In this document: positions 35,853 through 44,736 of the stretch, piece by piece
Layout: every line of letters starts with the position of its first letter
Position numbering within the stretch: the first letter of the stretch is position 1
Assembly: GCF_002837145.1 (NCBI RefSeq)
Contig: NZ_NWMV01000041.1
Span: 1 to 54,763 of the forward strand
Length of the DNA: 54,763 bases
Origin: Macromonas nakdongensis
GTDB taxonomy: Bacteria; Pseudomonadota; Gammaproteobacteria; Burkholderiales; Burkholderiaceae_C
Reading direction: 5' to 3'
Notes under the pieces: generated by a model
What the model was told of the DNA's origin: nothing
Database searches by the model: none
Seen by the model: the letters and a program-made list of their open reading frames with translations, nothing else
Position numbers and translations under genes: made by a program

Positions 35853-36749
35853 TTAGAACAGGCTTTCACGCACAAAAAGCACGTCGTTGGGCTGGATGGG
35901 GTCGTTCAACTCGGGCGTGGCTTGTTGCACGGTCCCGTCGGCCAGCTTGCGGTGCAGGCGCAGGCGGGTTTCGCTGCCGCGCAAGGTGGGGCCACCGCCC
36001 AGCGCCAGGGCTTGCATGACGGTCATGCCGCGTTCGATGCGGTAGGCGCCGGGGCGCTGGGCCGAACCGTAGATGTAGAACACCGGGGCGCGGTGCACGT
36101 ACACCACGTCGCCGCCCTGCACCACCAGGTCGTTTTGCCATTCGTGGGCGAGGAAGAGTTGGGCCACGTCCACCCGCTGCTGGAAGGGTTGACCGTTGCG
36201 CACGCCACTGACGATGGCGACATCGTCACCCGCAGGGGTGGCGCCACCGGCTGCGGCCAGCACGTCGCTCAGGCGGGTGTTGGCCGCTTCCAGCGGGTAG
36301 CGGCCCGGCCGACCCACCAGCCCCAGCACCGACACCTGGTTGCCGCGCACTTGCAGCAGGGTGATGGAGACTTGCGGATCGCGCAGGAAACCGCCGTTGC
36401 GCAGGGCGTCGGCAATTTTCTTTTCAGCGGCGGCGATGGACAGGCCGCCCAGGTCCACCAGCCCAATGAGCGGGTATGTGAGGGTGCCGCTTTCGGAGAC
36501 GCGGGTTTCGAGCGTGAGGTCGGGGTTTTGGAAGACCTGGATGCGAATGGCATCGCTGGCGGCCAGGGCGTAGTCGGCATAGCCCTGACCGGCTTTGGCG
36601 GCGGGGGCGGCTGCAGGGGCTGCGTTGGGCTGGGTTTGTGCCCAGGCGGGCAAGGTCAGACAGGTACCGCCCAGCACAGCGGCAGCCAGCAGGTGGGCGC
36701 TGCGCTGCAGCGTGTGGCGAAGGGGTTGGCGTGGGGTGTGAAGGCTCAT
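35853..36749 (-). CDS. epsE: EpsE-type polysaccharide export protein (Wza-like)
   Basis: This 298-residue protein forms part of the outer-membrane export channel. After a signal peptide (LLAAAVLGGTCLTLPAWA) come the polysaccharide-export domain (YALAASDAIRIQVFQNPDLT then LETRVSESGTLTYPLIG) and two SLBB-type segments (VSVLGLVGRPGRYPLEA and FYIYGSAQRPGAYRIERGM). No lipobox is visible, unlike Wza of E. coli. The ATG at 36749 begins the signal peptide. Its neighbours epsD and epsF are on the same strand, 40 and 3 bases away. Confidence 0.94.
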   Translation of the reverse strand: MSLHTPRQPLRHTLQRSAHLLAAAVLGGTCLTLPAWAQTQPNAAPAAAPAAKAGQGYADYALAASDAIRIQVFQNPDLTLETRVSESGTLTYPLIGLVDLGGLSIAAAEKKIADALRNGGFLRDPQVSITLLQVRGNQVSVLGLVGRPGRYPLEAANTRLSDVLAAAGGATPAGDDVAIVSGVRNGQPFQQRVDVAQLFLAHEWQNDLVVQGGDVVYVHRAPVFYIYGSAQRPGAYRIERGMTVMQALALGGGPTLRGSETRLRLHRKLADGTVQQATPELNDPIQPNDVLFVRESLF

Positions 36750-36789
36750 GGCAAGGGGCTTGGCAGGTGCTTGACTGTGGTGCACAGGA

Positions 36790-37656
36790 TCAGCGGTCGG
36801 CCGCAAATTCGCCCTGGTAGGCGATGGGGGTGGCGGCGCGCAGGTCTTTCAGCTTGGCAGTGACTTGCTCGTTCACCCGCTGGTTGAACAGGAAAGCTTC
36901 TATGCGAGGCAGTGCCTCGGTTTTGGCAAGGGGCAGGCGTTGCGAGGACACCACTTGCACCAGGGTGAGGTTGTTGGGGGCTTCGAGCACGGTGCTTTGG
37001 CCGTCGGACAGGGCGTGCACCTGCGGCAACGCGTTCAGGGGCAACTGCTCGGCTGCACGGGTGGCGGTGCCACTGGCAAACCCAATGTTTTGCGCCTGCA
37101 GCCATTGCGCGGCCTGCTGCAAGCCGTTGGGGCTTTGGGCCAGGCGGCGCAGCTCGGCCAGCACGTTGGGCGCAGCTTGTTGTGCGGCGCTGAACGGCAC
37201 CACCAGTTCCTGCACGTTAAACACGCGGCGTTCGGCAAACAGGGCGGGGTTGCTGCGGTAGTAGGCTTCCACGTCGTCAGCGGTGGGGCGGGCCACGGTG
37301 GCGCTGATTTGCTGCAAGTAGGCGCGGGCCAGAATGTCGCGCCGGGCGCTTTCGATTTGCACCACCACTTCGGGCGAGCGGTGCAGCTTGGCTTCGGTGG
37401 CCTGGTTGACGGCCAGTTGCTGGTCGATCAACTTGTCGAGCATGGCCCGGCTGAGGACTTTGGGGTCTTGCCCCTCCATGGCGGGCATGCCCTGCAGCAA
37501 CTGGTTGACCTGGTGGATGGTGATTTCTTCTTGGCCCACCTTGGCGGCCACCTGGGTGGCTTTGGGCGCATCAGACCCGCCGCCGCAGGCAACGAGCGCC
37601 ACGGCCAGCGCAACGGCGGACACAACTTGAAGAGAGCGGGCAAGGTGCAGGTGCAT
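36790..37656 (-). CDS. epsD: EpsD-type periplasmic peptidyl-prolyl isomerase, lipoprotein
   Basis: This 288-residue lipoprotein has a signal peptide with a lipobox (VALAVALVACGGG, Cys24) and a SurA/PpiC-like chaperone-isomerase layout: an N-terminal helical region (EEITIHQVNQLLQGMPAMEG) and a parvulin-like part (RRVFNVQELVVPFSAAQQ to VQVVSSQRLPLAK). It belongs to the EpsD family found only in such loci and probably folds the export barrel proteins EpsE or EpsL. The ATG at 37656 begins the signal peptide. It is eight bases after epsL. Confidence 0.9.
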   Translation of the reverse strand: MHLHLARSLQVVSAVALAVALVACGGGSDAPKATQVAAKVGQEEITIHQVNQLLQGMPAMEGQDPKVLSRAMLDKLIDQQLAVNQATEAKLHRSPEVVVQIESARRDILARAYLQQISATVARPTADDVEAYYRSNPALFAERRVFNVQELVVPFSAAQQAAPNVLAELRRLAQSPNGLQQAAQWLQAQNIGFASGTATRAAEQLPLNALPQVHALSDGQSTVLEAPNNLTLVQVVSSQRLPLAKTEALPRIEAFLFNQRVNEQVTAKLKDLRAATPIAYQGEFAADR

Positions 37657-37664
37657 GGACGGAT

Positions 37665-38903
37665 TCAGTAAACAACGTCTAACAAAAGGGCGGCGGCGCG
37701 GTAGTCGTAATCGACCCCGGCCTGGGTGGACTGGCGGCGCCCTTGGTTGAGGGTGGCCGTGAGGCTGACTTTTTGGTGCAGCTGCCAGGCGGCGGTGAGT
37801 TGCGCGTCGCGGGTCGTGTCTGCACGCAGCAAGGTGCCGGGCAGGTCTGGGCTGCCTTGGTAGGTTTTGCGGCTGTGCTGCAGGTTGGCGCTGAGGCGCG
37901 TTTTGGCGGTTACCTGCCACACCGGCCCGACCGACCAGCGCTGGGTGATGCTGTAGTTGCTACCCAGGGTTTGGAAGTTGGCCAGGTCCCGCTGCCAGCG
38001 GGCTTGCCAGCGCCAGGCGCCCGAAGGTTGCCACCCCACACTGAGGCTGGCGTTGTGGCCGCTGAAGTTGCGCACCGCAAAGTTGGGGTGCTGGCGGCTG
38101 AGGTGCGCCCAGTCCGCCGCCAGGTTGGTTTTGCCGGTGAGGGGCCACTGCAGGCTGATGCCCTGCTCTGCCTGGCGGTATTCGGTGTCCAGCAGCGCAG
38201 GGGCTGACAGGGTGCGCCCCAGAAAACGTCCCTGCACCTGGCGGTGGGTGAGGCTGAGCGCCGTGCCCGAAGGCCACACATGCTGCACCCCCAAGCCGGC
38301 GGCTTGGGTGGTGGTTTCGCCTTCTTGCGGCAGGCTGATGGTGCGGGTTTCGTGGGTTTGCGAACCATCGGCCAGCAGCCGCCAGGCGGCGCCCAAACGG
38401 TAGCTGGCGTTGAGCCGGGTGTTGGTTTGGGTGAGCAGGTTTTGCTGGCTGTAGTTGGTGGTGTCGGCAAAGCTGTTGAGGGTTTGCCGCTGGTCGTGGC
38501 TGAGGCTGCCTTGCAGATCGGCCCCCAGTTGCCAGCGCCAGGCGGCGCGCCGGTTGTGGGCGGTGTAGTCCAGGAACTGAAAATGCTGGTGGGCGTGGTC
38601 GGCCCAGGTCAGGTCCAGCTCGAACCGTTGGCGGCCCACGGTCTGGTCCAGCTGCACGCCCACGGTGGTGATGGCCAGGGTTTCGGCGGCATCGGCCCGG
38701 CCCAGCGGAAAGGCAGTAACGGCGCTGGACGCACGCAGGTAGTTGCTGTCGTGCAACTGGGTGCGGTTGGCCACCAACCGGAAAAATTCTTCGGGCTCGT
38801 CCTGTGTTTGGGCTTGGGCCACGCGCACCAGCCCCGGGCAGCCCACCATCAACAGCGAGCCGCCAACCAACACCAGCCAATGGGAACAGGCGCGCAAGGT
38901 CAT
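37665..38903 (-). CDS. epsL: EpsL-type outer-membrane beta-barrel protein
   Basis: This 412-residue protein has a signal peptide (HWLVLVGGSLLMVGC region) and then many alternating amphipathic strands rich in Trp, Gln and aromatic residues (for example RFELDLTWADHAHQHFQF, AWRWQLGADLQGSLSHDQRQ, ISLQWPLTGKTNLAADWAHL). It ends in an aromatic residue (LLLDVVY) as barrels do. It belongs to the EpsL family and is a probable polymer export or anchoring barrel. The ATG at 38903 overlaps the epsB stop by one base (TGATG). Confidence 0.9.
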   Translation of the reverse strand: MTLRACSHWLVLVGGSLLMVGCPGLVRVAQAQTQDEPEEFFRLVANRTQLHDSNYLRASSAVTAFPLGRADAAETLAITTVGVQLDQTVGRQRFELDLTWADHAHQHFQFLDYTAHNRRAAWRWQLGADLQGSLSHDQRQTLNSFADTTNYSQQNLLTQTNTRLNASYRLGAAWRLLADGSQTHETRTISLPQEGETTTQAAGLGVQHVWPSGTALSLTHRQVQGRFLGRTLSAPALLDTEYRQAEQGISLQWPLTGKTNLAADWAHLSRQHPNFAVRNFSGHNASLSVGWQPSGAWRWQARWQRDLANFQTLGSNYSITQRWSVGPVWQVTAKTRLSANLQHSRKTYQGSPDLPGTLLRADTTRDAQLTAAWQLHQKVSLTATLNQGRRQSTQAGVDYDYRAAALLLDVVY

Positions 38904-40330
38904 CAGTAGGCCTGGGCGTCCTTGCTGACGAGGCGCACCGTCTTGAGGATGATGAGCAGGTCGAGCCGCAGCGACCAGTTGCGCAGGTAGTCGAGGTCGA
39001 AATCGATGCGACCTTGCATTTTTTCGAGCGTGTCGGTTTCGCCGCGGTAGCCGTTGACCTGCGCCCACCCGGTGATGCCGGGCTTGACTTTGTGGCGGAT
39101 CATGTAGCCCTTGATGAGCTTGCGGTACAGCTCGTTGTGGGCGACGGCGTGCGGGCGCGGGCCGACGATGCTCATGCGGCCTTGCAGCACGTTGATGAAC
39201 TGGGGCAATTCGTCGAGCGAGGTTTTGCGCAGCACGGCGCCCAGCGGGGTGATGCGGCTGTCGTTCTTTTGGGCTTGCTTGATGATGGCGCCGTCTTCGG
39301 TGACCGACATGGAGCGGAATTTGTAAACCAGGATTTCTTCGCCCCCCAAGCCATAGCGCCGCTGCTTGAAGATGACCGGCCCCGGCGAGGTGAGCTTGAC
39401 CGCCACCGCAATGGCCAGCAGCACCGGCGAAATGAGCAACAGGATGAGGAGCGACAACACCACGTCGCTGCCGCGCTTGATGAGGCCGTTGAGCCCGACG
39501 AAGGGCGACTCGCACACCGAAATGACGGGCACGCCGTTGACGTTGGACATGCTGCCCTGGATGAGGTCCGTGACGAACATGTCGGGCACGAAGTAGATGG
39601 ACGCGGTGGTGTCTTTGAGGTCATCCAGCAACTGCAGGATGCGCGGCTGCGACGCCATGGGCAGGCTGAGGTAGATCTGCTGGACGCGGTGGGTTTGCAC
39701 CAGTTGGGGCAGCTCTTCCAGCTTGCCCAGCAGCCGTTGCTGGCCCTGTAGCTGGAGCCGCTCGGGGCTGCGGCTGTCTACAAAGCCCACCAAATCAATG
39801 GGGTCGTACCGGGCGGACTGCATGCGCTTGGCCAGCAACTGGCCTTGGTGGTTGAGCCCGACGATGAGCGCACGGGGCGGCGGGCCCTGCAACGTGACCA
39901 GGGCCGGCGCAGACGCGCGCAGCAAGAGGCCCGCGGCGTATTCACTGGCGGGCGAGACCCCCAGCCAGAGCATGAGCACGTCGTGATCGAACTCGCGCAG
40001 GTAGCCGGTGACGTAGCCCAGCGCGTACATGAGGGCGAACACCCAGCTCCAACTGAACAGGATGTTGAACAGCAGAACCAGCACGCCGCTGGCCCGCAAA
40101 TAGCCCCGGCTGGGATAGGCCAGCACAAACACCAGCAGGGACAACAGCAGGTAGCTGGGGTACAGCGCCCCTTCCACATAGACCGCCAACAGCCACAAGG
40201 TGAGCACGGACAGCAAGGGCCCAGCCAGACCATCCAGCAAGACCAGCAGGTTGCCGGTGCCGGCGGACGAACTGACCTCTACGCCGTTTTCAGCATAGGC
40301 GGTCGGCGCCATGCGACGTGTTCGGAACAT
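38903..40330 (-). CDS. epsB: EpsB-type undecaprenyl-phosphate glucose-1-phosphate transferase
   Basis: This 475-residue enzyme starts the repeat unit by placing glucose 1-phosphate (family function) on undecaprenyl phosphate. Four or five membrane helices (about 28-125) precede a CoA-binding-like cytoplasmic domain (PRALIVGLNHQGQLLAKRMQ). The bacterial sugar-transferase domain (about 285-475) has KRGSDVVLSLLILLLISPVL, VYKFRSMSVTEDGA, RKTSLDELPQFINVLQGRMS and VGPRPHAVAHNELY. It is the first gene of the epsB-to-galE series and follows a terminator after the PEP-CTERM gene, so it may have its own promoter or depend on read-through. Confidence 0.95.
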   Translation of the reverse strand: MFRTRRMAPTAYAENGVEVSSSAGTGNLLVLLDGLAGPLLSVLTLWLLAVYVEGALYPSYLLLSLLVFVLAYPSRGYLRASGVLVLLFNILFSWSWVFALMYALGYVTGYLREFDHDVLMLWLGVSPASEYAAGLLLRASAPALVTLQGPPPRALIVGLNHQGQLLAKRMQSARYDPIDLVGFVDSRSPERLQLQGQQRLLGKLEELPQLVQTHRVQQIYLSLPMASQPRILQLLDDLKDTTASIYFVPDMFVTDLIQGSMSNVNGVPVISVCESPFVGLNGLIKRGSDVVLSLLILLLISPVLLAIAVAVKLTSPGPVIFKQRRYGLGGEEILVYKFRSMSVTEDGAIIKQAQKNDSRITPLGAVLRKTSLDELPQFINVLQGRMSIVGPRPHAVAHNELYRKLIKGYMIRHKVKPGITGWAQVNGYRGETDTLEKMQGRIDFDLDYLRNWSLRLDLLIILKTVRLVSKDAQAY

Positions 40331-40389
40331 TGACTTTGGCCCACCCTGTTGTTGGATTTTTTAGAAACACGGAACCGAAACCGGAAACG

Positions 40390-40414
40390 AAAACGGCCGG
40401 GACATGCCCGACCG
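40390..40414 (-). terminator. rho-independent terminator after the PEP-CTERM gene
   Basis: On the minus strand CGGTCGGG pairs with CCCGGCCG (one G-T pair), followed by a T run. It lies between the PEP-CTERM gene and epsB and would make the PEP-CTERM message more abundant than the eps message. Confidence 0.7.
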
Positions 40415-40433
40415 CTGGCGTGACAGCCAAAAA

Positions 40434-40919
40434 TCAGGCGGCAACGGCGGCCGGTTGACCAGTGCGGTTGCGACGACGCACCACTGCACCAATGACACCC
40501 AGACCGGCCAGCATCATGGCGATGGACTCGGGTTCCGGAACCGGGGACACGGCAATCAGGCTACCCGAGAAGCCGGCAGCGATGCTTCCATTGCGGGTAC
40601 CAGTAATGGTCAGCACAAACGGAGAGGTGCCGTTGTAGGTGATGGAGCCGAATGAAAAGGAGCCCAGGTTGGCGGTGTTCAGCACGGAACCGTTGAAAGT
40701 AGCGCCAGTGACGTTGAAGTTGTAGCCAGAAAAAGCGCCGACCACGTCGTAAACACCGCTGACCAAGCCGTCAAAAGAGAAGGTATAGGTGTCGCTGCCA
40801 CGAGCCGTGATGGATTTTGCAAACGACGCTTCACCGTCCACAAAAGAGATGTTCTGGGCTTGAGCCTGGCCCAACATAGTGACCGCCATCAAAGACGTGG
40901 CCAAAAATTTCTTCAACAT
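40434..40919 (-). CDS. PEP-CTERM sorting-signal protein (FxDxF-like)
   Basis: This 161-residue exported protein is a likely exosortase substrate. A signal peptide ends near AQAQA/Q (about 21-22). The short mature domain (22-125) is Gly/Ser/Thr/Asn-rich beta sequence, with SDTYTFSFDGL resembling the FxDxF PEP-CTERM group. The sorting signal is PVPEPES (126-132), a hydrophobic helix (IAMMLAGLGVIGAVV) and RRR (148-150). Unusually, 11 more residues follow the Arg cluster (NRTGQPAAVAA). GGAGG lies four bases before the ATG. It is the first minus-strand gene of the locus and probably the partner of XrtB. Confidence 0.92.
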   Translation of the reverse strand: MLKKFLATSLMAVTMLGQAQAQNISFVDGEASFAKSITARGSDTYTFSFDGLVSGVYDVVGAFSGYNFNVTGATFNGSVLNTANLGSFSFGSITYNGTSPFVLTITGTRNGSIAAGFSGSLIAVSPVPEPESIAMMLAGLGVIGAVVRRRNRTGQPAAVAA

Positions 40920-41221
40920 AGAACCTCCGCAGTTAGGGTTTGTACGACTTGAATCCTACGGATCAACACCAAGATGGTCGATAGCTACTTTGGTGCGGTG
41001 CAATAATTGAAGTTAACAGACGAAAAGCAATTTAATTTTAATTATCATTAATTAAATTGATATTTGTAATATTTTTACGCGAAAATAATGATGTAGGCAT
41101 CGAGCAGTCCATTCGAACTAATCACACGAAAAACTGTTGGAAGATTGTGGTAGCGACGCATTCTCGGCACACGCCTACTCAGTAGGCCTTGCAACGTCAC
41201 AATGACGCGAGGAACCCACGA
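40920..41221. other. AT-rich intergenic region, likely promoter of the PEP-CTERM gene
   Basis: This 302-base gap separates two divergent genes and has no coding potential that I can support. It contains an AT-rich core (about 41026-41075) of the kind found around promoters and nucleoid-protein sites. On the minus-strand leader, CACCAAAG and CTTGGTG can pair to form a hairpin (about 40967-40996). I looked for a sigma-54 type TGGCAC-N5-TTGC site and did not find one. Confidence 0.5.
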
Positions 41222-41905
41222 ATGACACCGACAACGAAAACCGCTTACACCCTGGCAGCCTTGACGCTGGCCACCCTGCTGACCGGTTGCAGCACCCCAC
41301 CCACCGGCAGCAAAGCCGCGAGACCCTCCGCCCACACCCCAGGCACCCAAACCCACCCCTACGAGGGCGGCACGCTGGTGACCGACACCCGCACGGCGGC
41401 CTGCACCCTGACGTTGAACGGCGAAATCCACGCCGGCACGGTGCGGCGCATGGGTGCGGCCCTGCAAGACTTGGAGCGCGCCGCGTGCACCCGCAAGCGC
41501 CTGGTGCTGAATGCGGGCCCGGCCCTGCTGGGCGACGCCATCACCCTGGGGGCGATGCTGCGCAACCGCGGCTATGACACCCAGGTGCAGGCCGGCAGCA
41601 CCTGCGACACGCCCTGCCTGCTGGTGTTTGCCGCCGGAGCGCAACGGGTGCTGGCCGAAGGGCCACCCGCGGGGCGCATCGTGTTCAGCCCGCTGCCGCC
41701 CGACCACGACTTTGGTCACCAGACCTGCCAGAGCGAACCCAGCCGCGCCCAGCAACTGACGGTGACGCGCTACCTGCGCGCCATGCTGCCCAGCGCGACG
41801 GCCACCGCCGTGTACCAGAAACTGTTGGCGGCCGACTGCCGCAACGCAGACAGCTACGGGCCGGCCCAAGCCCTGGCCATGGGACTGGCCACCGCCACGC
41901 GCTGA
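41222..41905 (+). CDS. lipoprotein with ClpP-like (COG3904-type) domain, function unknown
   Basis: This 227-residue protein has a lipoprotein signal (TLAALTLATLLTGC) and then a domain whose blocks LTLNGEIHAGTVRRMGAAL, LVLNAGPALLGDAITLGAML and RGYDTQVQAGSTCDTPCLLV resemble the periplasmic ClpP-like proteins of COG3904. The Ser expected in the nucleophile position of true ClpP is not evident (TPCLLVFAAG here), so catalysis is doubtful. The start at 41222 was chosen because it begins the signal peptide. It is divergent from the PEP-CTERM gene and convergent with polA. Relation to the eps locus is not known. Confidence 0.7.
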   Translation: MTPTTKTAYTLAALTLATLLTGCSTPPTGSKAARPSAHTPGTQTHPYEGGTLVTDTRTAACTLTLNGEIHAGTVRRMGAALQDLERAACTRKRLVLNAGPALLGDAITLGAMLRNRGYDTQVQAGSTCDTPCLLVFAAGAQRVLAEGPPAGRIVFSPLPPDHDFGHQTCQSEPSRAQQLTVTRYLRAMLPSATATAVYQKLLAADCRNADSYGPAQALAMGLATATR

Positions 41906-41930
41906 CCACCCCGGCGCAGATGGCGGCGCG

Positions 41931-44729
41931 TCAGTGCGCCTGCTCCCAGTTGGCGCCCACGCCCACTTCGGCCAGCAGCGGCACTTTCAGCTGCGCCACA
42001 CCGGCCATCAGGCGCGGCACCTCAACTTTCAGCCAATCCACCTCCGCCTCGGGCACCTCGAACACCAGTTCGTCGTGCACCTGCATGATGACTTTGGTGG
42101 CCCTGCCCTGCGCGTCCAGCGCGGCTTGCACCGCCACCATGCTCATCTTGATGAGGTCGGCCGCAGTGCCCTGCATGGGGGCGTTGATGGCGGCGCGCTC
42201 GGCCCCGGCGCGGCGCGGGCCGTTCGGTGAATTGATTTCCGGCAGGTACAGGCGCCGGCCGAACACGGTTTCCACGTAGCCGCGCGCCTTGGCCTGGGCC
42301 TTGGTTTCGTCCATGTAGTGGCGCACGCCGGCAAAGCGCTGGAAGTAGCGGTCGATGTAGTTTTTGGCCGCGGTGTTGTCGATGCCCAAGGCCTTGGCCA
42401 GGCCGAAGCTGCTCATGCCGTAGATGAGGCCGAAGTTGATGACTTTGGCATAGCGGCGCTGCTCGCTGCTGACCTGGTCGGGGGCCAGGCCGAACACCTC
42501 GGCGGCGGTGGCGCGGTGCACGTCCAGCCCCAAGGCAAAGGCTTTCAGCAAGGCCTCGTCGCCGCTGATGTGGGCCATGATGCGCAGCTCGATCTGCGAG
42601 TAGTCGGCGCTGGCGATCAGGCAGCCCGGCGGCGCCACGAAGGCCTCGCGCACGCGCCGGCCCTCCGCCGTGCGGATGGGGATGTTCTGCAGGTTCGGCT
42701 CGTTGCTGGACAGGCGCCCGGTCACGGCCACCGCCTGGGCGTAGTGGGTGTGCACGCGGCCGGTGCGCGGGTGCGCCATGCCGGCCAGCTTGTCGGTGTA
42801 GGTGCCCTTGAGTTTCGACAGCGAGCGGTGCTCCAAAATCTTGGCCGGGAGCGGGTAGTCCTCGGCCAGCTTTTCCAGCACCTCTTCGTCGGTGCTGCGC
42901 GCGCCGGTGGCGGTTTTCTTCACCACCGGCAGGCCCAGCTTGTCGAAGAAAATTTCGCCCAGCTGCTTGGGTGAAGCCAGGTTGAAGGGCTGACCGGCGA
43001 TCTCGTAGGCGTCCTGCTCCAGCTGCACGATGCGCTGGCCGATGTCGTGGCTTTGCCGTGCCAGGGTGGGCGCGTCGATCAACACGCCGTTGCGCTCGAT
43101 GCGGAACAACGCCTCGCTGCTGGCGATTTCCAGCCCGTAAATGGCGCGCAGCTTGGCATCGGCCTGGAGGCGCGGCCACAGCACACGGTGCACGTCCAGG
43201 GTCAGGTCGCTGTCTTCGCAGGCATATTCGGCGGCCTTGGCCACGTCCACCTGGGCGAACGGGATTTGCGCCGCGCCTTTGCCGCACAGTTCCTCGTAGC
43301 TGATGCCGCTGCGGCCCAGGTGGCGCTCGCCCAGGCTGCCGAGGTTGTGGGGTTTGTGCACCTCCAGCACGTAGCTTTGCAGCATGGTGTCGTGGGCGTA
43401 GCCGCGCACCTCGATGCCGTGGTTGGCGAACACGTGGCGGTCGTACTTGATGTGCTGACCCAGTTTGGCGGCGGTGGGGTTTTCCAGCCAAGGCCGCAAG
43501 CGCGCCAGCACCGCGTCGCGTGGCAATTGCTCGGGCGCGTCGGGGCCGTTGTGCGCCAGGGGGATGTAGGCCGCCTCGCCCGGTTGCACGCTGAAGGAGA
43601 TGCCGACGATCTCGGCCCGCATTTCGTCGAGCGAGGTGGTTTCGGTGTCCAGCGCCACCAGTTCGGCGGCCTGCAGCCTGGCCAGCCAGGCGTCGAAGGC
43701 GTCCCAGCTCAAAATGGTGTCGTAGTGGCGCGTGCCGACCACCGCCGCAGCAGGCGCCGGGTCGGCGAACAAATCGCCGGTGCCGCCGTCGGCGGCCGGT
43801 GCGGTGGTTTGGGCCGTGGCCGTGGGGGCCTCTGCACCAGGGCCTTCGGCCAAGGCACGCGCCAGGCCCTTGAAGCCGTATTGCTCGTAAAACGCCCGCA
43901 GGGCCGGCACTTCTCGTTCGCGCAGGGCCAGGGCCTCCAACGCCGGCAGGCCGGGCACAAAACCATTCAGATCGCAATCGGTTTTCATGGTCACCAACTG
44001 GCGGCCGGTGGCCAGCCAGTCGCGCGCCTTGCGCAGGTTCTCGCCGGCCACGCCCTTGATCTGGTCGGCCGCCGCCAGCACGCCGTCCAGAGAGCCGTGC
44101 TCGGCCAGCCACTTGGCGGCGGTTTTGGGCCCGACTTTCTCCACACCGGGCACGTTGTCCACCGTGTCGCCCACCAGGGTCTGGTAGTCCACCATCAGGC
44201 TGGGCGGCACGCCGAATTCGGCGGTCACGCCGGCCACGTCGCGCACCTTGCCGCTCATGGTGTCGATGATGGTGATGTGTTCGTTCACCAGCTGACTCAA
44301 GTCCTTGTCGCCGCTGCTCACCACCACGCGCACGCCCTGCGCGGCGGCCACCGTGGCCAGGGTGGCGATCACGTCGTCGGCCTCCACGCCCGGCACGTCC
44401 AGCACCGTCCAGCCCAGCAGACGCACCACCTCGTGGATGGGCGCGATCTGCGCGCGCAGGTCGTCGGGCATGGGGCTGCGGTGGGCCTTGTACTCGGGAT
44501 AGAGCGCGTCGCGGAAGGTCGGGCCGGAAGCGTCGAACACGCAGGCCACGTAGTCGCCCGGCTGCTCTTTTTGCAAGGCCTGCATCATGTTGATCATGCC
44601 GCGGATGGCGCCCGTGGCCGGACTGGACGGATCGCCCGGCACCGCGCGCAGGTCGGGCATGGCGTGGAAGGCGCGGTAGAGGTAACTGGAGCCGTCCACC
44701 AGCACCAGGGTTTTCTGCGATTCGGTCAT
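41931..44729 (-). CDS. polA: DNA polymerase I
   Basis: This 932-residue enzyme fills gaps and removes RNA primers. All three domains are present: 5'-3' exonuclease (LVLVDGSSYLYRAFHAMPDL to about 300, with VEADDVIATLA), 3'-5' exonuclease with acidic residues in VALDTETTSLDEM (proofreading probably active), and the polymerase domain with SADYSQIELRIMAHISGD, the O helix RRYAKVINFGLIYGMSSFG and QVHDELVFEVPE. The ATG at 44729 is the family start. A CACAAT hexamer seven bases upstream suggests a leaderless mRNA. Confidence 0.97.
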   Translation of the reverse strand: MTESQKTLVLVDGSSYLYRAFHAMPDLRAVPGDPSSPATGAIRGMINMMQALQKEQPGDYVACVFDASGPTFRDALYPEYKAHRSPMPDDLRAQIAPIHEVVRLLGWTVLDVPGVEADDVIATLATVAAAQGVRVVVSSGDKDLSQLVNEHITIIDTMSGKVRDVAGVTAEFGVPPSLMVDYQTLVGDTVDNVPGVEKVGPKTAAKWLAEHGSLDGVLAAADQIKGVAGENLRKARDWLATGRQLVTMKTDCDLNGFVPGLPALEALALREREVPALRAFYEQYGFKGLARALAEGPGAEAPTATAQTTAPAADGGTGDLFADPAPAAAVVGTRHYDTILSWDAFDAWLARLQAAELVALDTETTSLDEMRAEIVGISFSVQPGEAAYIPLAHNGPDAPEQLPRDAVLARLRPWLENPTAAKLGQHIKYDRHVFANHGIEVRGYAHDTMLQSYVLEVHKPHNLGSLGERHLGRSGISYEELCGKGAAQIPFAQVDVAKAAEYACEDSDLTLDVHRVLWPRLQADAKLRAIYGLEIASSEALFRIERNGVLIDAPTLARQSHDIGQRIVQLEQDAYEIAGQPFNLASPKQLGEIFFDKLGLPVVKKTATGARSTDEEVLEKLAEDYPLPAKILEHRSLSKLKGTYTDKLAGMAHPRTGRVHTHYAQAVAVTGRLSSNEPNLQNIPIRTAEGRRVREAFVAPPGCLIASADYSQIELRIMAHISGDEALLKAFALGLDVHRATAAEVFGLAPDQVSSEQRRYAKVINFGLIYGMSSFGLAKALGIDNTAAKNYIDRYFQRFAGVRHYMDETKAQAKARGYVETVFGRRLYLPEINSPNGPRRAGAERAAINAPMQGTAADLIKMSMVAVQAALDAQGRATKVIMQVHDELVFEVPEAEVDWLKVEVPRLMAGVAQLKVPLLAEVGVGANWEQAH

Positions 44730-44736
44730 GCCCGGG

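Noticed and set aside
34518-36863. Long plus-strand open frame opposite epsF-epsE
   Set aside because: Low-complexity shadow with no recognisable motifs; the opposite strand encodes conserved EPS proteins.
40920-41100. Possible sigma-54 promoter for the PEP-CTERM gene
   Set aside because: No TGGCAC-N5-TTGC-like sequence was found on either strand; the TTGC and GGTGC pieces present have wrong spacing.
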